Source of the DNA: W0P28-013 sp051870755
Lineage (GTDB): Bacteria; Bacteroidota; Bacteroidia; Bacteroidales; Paludibacteraceae
Length of the DNA: 64,000 nt
NCBI GenBank assembly: GCA_051870755.1
Contig: JBJECE010000012.1
Coordinates: forward strand, 115,819 to 179,818
Direction of reading: 5' to 3'
Shown here: positions 59,821-64,000 of the stretch, piece after piece
How positions within the stretch are numbered: position 1 is the stretch's first letter
Layout: each line of letters begins with the position of its first letter
Translations under genes and position numbers: made by a program
The notes under the pieces: generated by a model
What the model was told of the DNA's origin: nothing
Database searches by the model: none
The model's input: only the letters and a program-made list of their open reading frames with translations

Positions 59821-59851
59821 CGAGTACAAATATACGAAAAAAAACCGAGAT

Positions 59852-60244
59852 ATGCAAGCAAAAGGGGAGAAAAAAATATTGTTAGGGCTTAAAATGGGAC
59901 GTATTAAATGGACCATAGCCCAAAAAGCGCACATTCAATGTGCCGACATCCTTATTACAGACAACGACTTGAAACATATCCAACGCCGGCATAACAAGGA
60001 GTTAGATAAACTCAATATTTCGGCCGCCGACTACATCAAACTTGTTATCGACAACTACGATGAGATCAGGGAGAAACGGGATAATGCCATTATGCTTGTC
60101 AAAATAAATGATATTCCACCACATGATACATGTGTGTTAGAACTAACCTTTGACATTAAAACAAAAGTATGGATTATTAGAACTGCTGAACCACGCGAAA
60201 AAATCTACAAACACCGATTGCTTTGGGTACGAAAAAAGAGGTAA
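59852..60244 (+). CDS. PBECR-type nuclease-like cargo protein
   Basis: This 130-residue soluble protein has ILITDNDLKHIQRRHNKELD, ISAADYIKLVIDNYDEIR and VWIIRTAEPREKIYKHRLLW. The pattern of a His-containing helix, a second helix and a final strand with TA-x-P is that of another PBECR group. The His residues of LKHIQRRH are candidate catalytic residues. An internal ATG at 59894 (MGRIKWTIAQKAHIQC) is a reasonable alternative start. AT-rich; followed by terminator and reverse promoter. Confidence 0.65.
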   Translation: MQAKGEKKILLGLKMGRIKWTIAQKAHIQCADILITDNDLKHIQRRHNKELDKLNISAADYIKLVIDNYDEIREKRDNAIMLVKINDIPPHDTCVLELTFDIKTKVWIIRTAEPREKIYKHRLLWVRKKR

Positions 60245-60386
60245 TGCAATTACCTCCTAAAAAATAATCTCAGAGCATACAACCGACCGATGTATGTATA
60301 GGTTACTTGCACCCCTAATATCCTGTCAGTCTTTGTTGGTGAAATGTGCAAACCAACTACGGCGTCGGAATGGATAAGATTTTAAT
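60231..60386 (-). ncRNA. Predicted antisense RNA F, convergent to the 59852 gene
   Basis: TTTG (60424-60421), 20 bases, and TAACTTTG (60400-60393) form the promoter. The terminator is a perfect GAGGTAAT/ATTACCTC stem (60256-60249 with 60245-60238) with six T. At about 155 nt this is the longest member; its middle part (60270-60350) is unique. Confidence 0.6.
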
Positions 60387-60439
60387 CACCGGCAAAGTTA
60401 CGAATAAAAATTGAAACAACCAAATAAACGAAACGAATT

Positions 60440-60742
60440 ATGGAAGAAGCGATTATTTACAAATGGACGACGTATGTGTTACCGGTCATCACCTCGGTGG
60501 TGAGTTGGTTTTTGGGTCGTCGCGCGCGCAACAACAGCACGCTGCAACAGATGCAGTCCAGCATCGACCTGCTGGTGCAGAAGAATGCCGAACTCTACCA
60601 AAAAGTCATCGACCAAAACGCACAACTCGTTGACCTTCGGCGCGAGAACTACGAACTGAAAGCCCGCGTAACGCACACCAACGAAACCATCGTGGCGCTG
60701 AAATCCGAAATCGAAACCTTACGCAAAAAACTGAAAGGATGA
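60440..60742 (+). CDS. Membrane protein with coiled coil, lysis-cassette member
   Basis: This 100-residue protein has one N-terminal membrane helix (residues 8-26, YVLPVITSVVSWFLG) and then a long coiled coil (about 35-98: LQQMQSSIDLLVQKNAELYQ, ALKSEIETLRKKLKG). Such proteins sit next to the spanin or lysozyme in many phages and may be an inner-membrane spanin-like or holin-related protein. It overlaps the u-spanin-like gene by four bases. Confidence 0.7.
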   Translation: MEEAIIYKWTTYVLPVITSVVSWFLGRRARNNSTLQQMQSSIDLLVQKNAELYQKVIDQNAQLVDLRRENYELKARVTHTNETIVALKSEIETLRKKLKG

Positions 60743-61272
60743 AAGCACGCTTGTTACTACTGATAGTGCCGTTGTTGGCCGCATGCACGCCGCAGCGACA
60801 ACTCGGGCGTCTGCTGGCACGCCACCCCGAACTGCGCGCAGCCACCGACACCATCGTCGTGCGCGACAGTGTGCTGGTGCCGGGTGCCTACGCCCACACT
60901 TTCATACCCGACAGCGTGCTACAACACCATATATCCACCCACCGACCACAAGCCGATGCGCAGGGCAGCCTCCCAACGTCGAATAATGGAACATCACAGA
61001 CAAACAGAGTAGGGACGGTTGAGGCAGGCAACGCCGGCGCATCGCTTACGTCGGATCCGGCGGCCGGCGGTTTTTGGCTGGCGGCCACCCAAAAGCCCGA
61101 CACCATACGGCTGGAAGTGCCGGTAGAGGTGCCGGTGTACGAGTATCTGCCCGTCGAGGCCGACATACCGCAGTGGGTGGTAATGCTCTCCACTGTGGGC
61201 GGCATCGCCATTGCCATCGTGGCGCTGATGGCGGTGCTATACCTCATCCGCATTGTACGAAAATTTATATAA
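60739..61272 (+). CDS. u-spanin-like lipoprotein with C-terminal membrane helix
   Basis: This 177-residue protein has a lipobox at its N-terminus (LLIVPLLAAC, Cys16) and one membrane helix near the C-terminus (about 147-171, VVMLSTVGGIAIAIVALMAV). The middle is periplasmic, Pro- and Thr-rich. Lipidation in the outer membrane with a tail in the inner membrane is the plan of unimolecular spanins, which fuse the two membranes in the last step of phage lysis. The overlap with 60440 and the lysozyme downstream support this. Confidence 0.72.
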   Translation: MKARLLLLIVPLLAACTPQRQLGRLLARHPELRAATDTIVVRDSVLVPGAYAHTFIPDSVLQHHISTHRPQADAQGSLPTSNNGTSQTNRVGTVEAGNAGASLTSDPAAGGFWLAATQKPDTIRLEVPVEVPVYEYLPVEADIPQWVVMLSTVGGIAIAIVALMAVLYLIRIVRKFI

Positions 61273-61283
61273 ACCAAAAAACT

Positions 61284-61748
61284 ATGACGACAAAGAAAAA
61301 TCCCATTATTGGTGCGTTTGGCGAACAATTTACACAATTTAAGCACAAACCAAAGGATGCCATAAAGTACCTGAAAAAGGTAAAACGTGGTGAATGTATT
61401 GCCGCGTTATATCGTCCGGATATTGGGGATATTGATATTGTATGGGGAACTCCGGGATTGAATGGATACGGATTGTCGCATATTATATCTGAACATGGTG
61501 CAGAAATCAAACAATTAGGATTTGAAATTGAAGATTTTATAGTATTGGTATTTACATTTGGCAAAAAAATACAATACAAAAATCAGACTCGAATTTTTCT
61601 TGATGGAGAAACCTATCGAATTGTTATTGAAACACGTTGGTACAATACAAATAAAAATTTGATTGTTACCGCATTTGATTTGCGACCAATTCAAAAGAAA
61701 AATCCAAAACGGATGAAAGAATTGAATACAAAAAAGCGACTGAGATAG
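61284..61748 (+). CDS. PBECR-type nuclease-like cargo protein, second copy
   Basis: This 154-residue paralogue of the 57031 protein has KPKDAIKYLKKVKRGECIAA, RPDIGDIDIVWGTPG, GYGLSHIISEHGAEIKQLGF and NLIVTAFDLR. The GDIDIVWG strand and the His of HIISEHG are conserved between both copies, which makes them the best active-site candidates. The gene is AT-rich next to the GC-rich spanin gene. It ends in a two-way terminator followed by a reverse promoter. Confidence 0.7.
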   Translation: MTTKKNPIIGAFGEQFTQFKHKPKDAIKYLKKVKRGECIAALYRPDIGDIDIVWGTPGLNGYGLSHIISEHGAEIKQLGFEIEDFIVLVFTFGKKIQYKNQTRIFLDGETYRIVIETRWYNTNKNLIVTAFDLRPIQKKNPKRMKELNTKKRLR

Positions 61749-61834
61749 TCGCTATAAATAATCCGCTACCCTATAAGTGTTGGCGTATAGTAAGTTTTAC
61801 TGATAGCCCTGTTTACTATCAAACGGATATAATA
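61729..61834 (-). ncRNA. Predicted antisense RNA G, convergent to the 61284 gene
   Basis: TTTG (61871-61868), 19 bases, and TACTTTTG (61848-61841) form the promoter. The terminator GCGACT/AGTCGC (61752-61747 with 61741-61736) and six T overlap the last codons. Length is about 105 nt. Confidence 0.65.
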
Positions 61835-61889
61835 ATACTGCAAAAGTACAACAAATTTTTGAAATAACAAACCAAAACCCAAAAAAACT

Positions 61890-62216
61890 ATGAAACTGAA
61901 ACAACCAATCTGCAAAAAGCAGGAGAAAATCGGGCGCGTAGCCGCCGGAAAAGCCAAAAAGGTATGCCAACATGCTGCGAGCGAATATGCTTTCCATAAA
62001 AAAAGACTGTCGGCTGCTTGGCAATTTATGAATCGTTGTCAGCGCGATTTTGCCGTGTCGTCGGATTTTTATCATGCGCACAAATCCGAATCCCAAATAA
62101 AGGATAAAACGGCGTACAATAAATTTGACCGAAAGGCGAACAAAGCGCTGAAAAAAGCATTTGATATGTTGCAAAAAACAACAGACATGCTTGCAAAAGC
62201 ACAAAGTAATTTTTGA
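61890..62216 (+). CDS. Small basic helical protein
   Basis: This 108-residue protein is very rich in Lys and Ala and wholly helical (GRVAAGKAKKVCQHAASEYA; KANKALKKAFDMLQKTTDML). It has no membrane segment. It could bind nucleic acid or be a structural or chaperone protein of the following cargo. Its stop lies in a degenerate copy of the recurrent 40-base element that lacks a proper -7 box, so no antisense RNA is predicted here. Confidence 0.6.
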   Translation: MKLKQPICKKQEKIGRVAAGKAKKVCQHAASEYAFHKKRLSAAWQFMNRCQRDFAVSSDFYHAHKSESQIKDKTAYNKFDRKANKALKKAFDMLQKTTDMLAKAQSNF

Positions 62217-62227
62217 AATAACAAAAT

Positions 62228-62638
62228 ATGTCGAAAAATAAACCACACAGCATACCCACCGGCACCAGCAAAGAGGACGTTTACATCCGCAGGGCTATTA
62301 TTGTGGAACGACTTGCGCCGCTCATCGGCACGAGCGTTCCATGCCGTGCGTTCAAGGGTAAAATGGTGGAGTTTGTATTTGCGTCGATTGACGAAACGGC
62401 AACTCACGCAGCCAAACAATACACATCGACGCTTGCAGCCTTACGAGTTGTAGAGGCGTTACGGAACGCTATATGCGTAAAAACAGACAAACCACATTCG
62501 CAAAAACAACGAAAAATGGGGTTTGGCAAAATATATGAATTATCTGCCCACTTAAACAGTGTTGGAAACGTAAAAATTATTGTAGGTGAAAAGCGCAGTA
62601 CTCGAATTATACACTATTGTATAACAATAAAAGAGTAA
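62228..62638 (+). CDS. LPD/BECR-like cargo protein, copy 2 of a second family
   Basis: This 136-residue paralogue of the 57555 protein shares KPHSIPTGTSKEDVYIRRA, the REL-type core AIIVERLAPLIGTSVPCRAF and FASIDETATHAAKQYTSTLA, then diverges toward the C-terminus (GKIYELSAHLNSVGNVKIIV). The conserved head and variable tail repeat what is seen in the LPD3-like pair. It has its own terminator and reverse promoter. Confidence 0.6.
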   Translation: MSKNKPHSIPTGTSKEDVYIRRAIIVERLAPLIGTSVPCRAFKGKMVEFVFASIDETATHAAKQYTSTLAALRVVEALRNAICVKTDKPHSQKQRKMGFGKIYELSAHLNSVGNVKIIVGEKRSTRIIHYCITIKE

Positions 62639-62758
62639 TGAATCCATTACTCTAATGCCCCAAAAGTGCGTGCTTCAATTTTACCGACAAAGTCGGGGAT
62701 TCTCGCGGGCGGGGACTTTTGCACTAATCGAAGTGTCCGATTCACACGTCTTACCTTT
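62624..62758 (-). ncRNA. Predicted antisense RNA H, convergent to the 62228 gene
   Basis: TTTG (62795-62792), 19 bases, and TACTTTTG (62772-62765) form the promoter. The RNA contains CCCCGAC/GTCGG-type inner stems and ends at AGAGTAATG/CATTACTCT (62653-62645 with 62640-62632) followed by TTTATTG. Length is about 135 nt. Confidence 0.62.
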
Positions 62759-62795
62759 CACCGGCAAAAGTACAACAAATTTTTGAAACGACAAA

Positions 62796-63368
62796 ATGAA
62801 ACTACCAAAATTGACAAAACAGCAATACATTGTCATCGGATCGGTGGCCGGCATCAGTGTGATGGCGGCCATGGTGATGGCCATCGTCTTTGTCATACGC
62901 AAACAATTAAACAGCAAACAAACTATGGGAAATAAGACAACAGGCAGTGCCGGCGTGGCACTCATCAAGCAGTTCGAGGGTTGCCGTCTGACAGCCTACA
63001 AACCCGTGCCGACCGAGCAGTACTACACCATCGGTTACGGCCACTATGGTGCCGACGTACAAGCCGGCCAAAGCATCACACAGTCCGAAGCCGAAGCGCT
63101 TCTGCGTAACGATTTGGCACAGTTCGAGGCGTGCATCAACGCCGAAGGGCTCACCATCAGTCAAAACCAATTCGATGCATTGGTGTCGTTGTGTTACAAC
63201 ATCGGCACCGGAAACCTGCGCTCATCGACCCTTCTGCGCAAAGTGAAAGCCGACCCGAACGATGCCACCATTGCCGACGAGTTTCTGCGTTGGAACAAAG
63301 CCGGCGGCATTGCCCTTGCCGGTCTGACCCGTCGCCGTCAAGCCGAAGCCGACCTGTATTTTTCGTAA
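62796..63368 (+). CDS. Membrane-anchored GH24 phage lysozyme
   Basis: This 190-residue endolysin cuts the glycan strands of peptidoglycan. An N-terminal membrane helix (residues 11-34, IVIGSVAGISVMAAMVMAIV) precedes the GH24 domain at about 50-188. The general acid is Glu61 in LIKQFEGCRLTAY, followed by YYTIGYGHYG, DALVSLCYNIGTG, and the closing LTRRRQAEADLY. The middle Asp of the usual Glu-Asp/Cys-Thr triad is not evident, since AYKP replaces AY-x-D. The anchor could work as a signal-arrest-release segment. Confidence 0.92.
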   Translation: MKLPKLTKQQYIVIGSVAGISVMAAMVMAIVFVIRKQLNSKQTMGNKTTGSAGVALIKQFEGCRLTAYKPVPTEQYYTIGYGHYGADVQAGQSITQSEAEALLRNDLAQFEACINAEGLTISQNQFDALVSLCYNIGTGNLRSSTLLRKVKADPNDATIADEFLRWNKAGGIALAGLTRRRQAEADLYFS

Positions 63369-63371
63369 AAC

Positions 63372-63408
63372 AAATAACCGCCAAAGGTTTTTGGCGGCTA
63401 TTTGTATT
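63372..63408 (+). terminator. Terminator of the phage-like element
   Basis: AACCGCCAAA and TTTTGGCGGCT form a stem of about nine pairs at 63377-63397, followed by ATTTG. It closes the plus-strand run and faces the convergent PIN toxin gene. Confidence 0.75.
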
Positions 63409-63431
63409 GAAAAATTATAAACGGCTGTTGG

Positions 63432-63845
63432 TTAGCGTTTGTTATGAATAAAGTTCAACTTATGTCTTTTATATCTTTCAAAGTTATTGTCAGAACTGAT
63501 AAGAGGAATTTGATCAGATATTGCTTGTGCAACAATAAGACGGTCCATAGGATCGCGATGTTCCGTATCTAATGATAGATTGGCATAGGCACGCAAGTGC
63601 TTTTCTGTAATTGGTGCAATATGTATGCCTGCTTGTTGCATATACATAAACAAATCTTCTATCTTTCTGAAGCGTTTATGTTTAACTTTACCGATTTGGA
63701 TTAGATGAACAAGTTCTTGTACACATACAGAACTTGTATATAATTGCGATTCATAATCGTCAATTATACGTCGGACATCCCTATGCAGTTCATTTGGGTC
63801 TGTGAAAAAGAATACCAATATGTTTGTGTCTAATAGGTATCGCAT
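63432..63845 (-). CDS. VapC-like PIN-domain toxin
   Basis: This 137-residue PIN-domain RNase is the toxin of a type II pair. The acidic residues are in MRYLLDTNIL (Asp6), VQELVHL (Glu44) and HRDPMDRLIVAQA (two Asp near 97-100); LISSDNNFERY gives a fourth near 116. Its ATG shares a base with the stop of the antitoxin gene (TAATG). It converges on the lysozyme gene. It may help keep the element in the chromosome. Confidence 0.92.
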   Translation of the reverse strand: MRYLLDTNILVFFFTDPNELHRDVRRIIDDYESQLYTSSVCVQELVHLIQIGKVKHKRFRKIEDLFMYMQQAGIHIAPITEKHLRAYANLSLDTEHRDPMDRLIVAQAISDQIPLISSDNNFERYKRHKLNFIHNKR

Positions 63846-63976
63846 TATTTCAATACGGCTCTCATATCGACGATTTCACCTTTAGGCCATGTTTGCAGAA
63901 ATATTCCTGCTTTCGATAATCTTTTCGGCTTACTACTACTTTTGGTGGTAGTTCTTGTTGCTGTTTTAGTTGCCAT
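63845..63976 (-). CDS. Short antitoxin of the PIN toxin
   Basis: This 43-residue protein opens MATKTATRTTTKSSSKPKRL and ends with LQTWPKGEIVDMRAVLK. The basic Thr/Ser-rich start would bind DNA or RNA. The short C-terminal part would wrap the toxin groove, where Arg or Lys usually plugs the PIN active site. It is much shorter than VapB proteins of about 75 residues. A strong AGGAGG lies 9 bases before the ATG. Confidence 0.7.
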   Translation of the reverse strand: MATKTATRTTTKSSSKPKRLSKAGIFLQTWPKGEIVDMRAVLK

Positions 63977-64000
63977 AGTTTGTTCCTCCTATTTTTTTAC

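Noticed and set aside
62195..62227. Ninth antisense promoter at the degenerate 40-base element
   Set aside because: The -7 box is broken (no TAnnTTTG at the right distance) and no terminator follows on the minus strand.
49306..63368. Contractile injection system or R-type pyocin
   Set aside because: No sheath, tube, baseplate, spike-complex or AAA ATPase gene is present, and the proteins are too small.

Overview
The window comes from a Bacteroidetes chromosome, most likely of the order Bacteroidales. The evidence is SusC/SusD transport pairs, C-terminal sorting domains of the type IX secretion system, promoters of the form TTTG-N19-TAnnTTTG, a PPi-dependent phosphofructokinase, a type B L31 protein and a DPP IV peptidase. 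No species can be named from the sequence alone. Base composition and codon habit are uniform over the core genes. They turn clearly AT-richer at 33.0-34.2 kb and in several small genes between 55 and 63 kb.

Region by region. 0-2.5 kb (minus): a cobalamin-riboswitch operon with a BtuB-like outer membrane receptor and the start of a BtuG-like surface lipoprotein. 2.5-4.6 kb: thymidine kinase, a hypothetical protein and rsmI. 5.1-12.9 kb: a SusC-SusD nutrient-uptake operon with a lipoprotein and a T9SS-exported protein. 12.9-13.9 kb: a gene-free stretch of modular repeats. 13.9-18.9 kb: phosphoesterase, DUF456 protein, MFS carrier, an RsmI-like methylase and a FabG-type reductase. 19.1-21.7 kb: a secreted GH13 alpha-amylase. 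21.7-25.4 kb: a CDF metal exporter with a MarR repressor, glnS and three tRNAs. 25.4-27.1 kb: a FISUMP lipoprotein amid more repeats and a 217-bp imperfect palindrome. 27.1-32.9 kb: M6 protease, der, cstA. 33.0-34.2 kb: two AT-rich orphan genes. 34.4-49.1 kb: Ca2+ ATPase, AraC regulator, a cysteine leader peptide with attenuator and cysK, pfp, ogt, nudix, a phosphoesterase, an outer membrane protein, rpmE2, ROK kinase, DPP IV, an aminotransferase and tRNA-Lys.

From 49.2 to 63.4 kb every protein gene lies on the plus strand and the content is phage-like. There are about ten very small proteins with a single membrane segment. There is also a possible coat protein, a membrane-anchored HExxH peptidase, an LRAT/NlpC-like enzyme, a peptidoglycan-binding protein, a fibre-like protein, a coiled-coil membrane protein overlapping a u-spanin-like lipoprotein, and a GH24 lysozyme. 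No terminase, portal, tail, integrase or replication gene is visible. The set resembles a tailless, membrane-containing virus or a derived particle, whose remaining genes may lie beyond the right edge. A PIN toxin/antitoxin pair follows at 63.4-64.0 kb.

The most striking feature lies inside this element. Seven small genes are tentatively related to polyvalent-protein nuclease domains of the BECR and LPD3 type. Each ends in an intrinsic terminator that also works on the minus strand, followed by a recurrent sequence of about 40 bases. That sequence is a near-perfect Bacteroidetes promoter pointing back into the gene. Each cargo gene therefore seems to carry its own convergent antisense RNA of about 70-155 nt. 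An eighth copy of the arrangement follows the fibre gene. I propose an array of toxin-like cassettes, each with a cis-encoded RNA partner.
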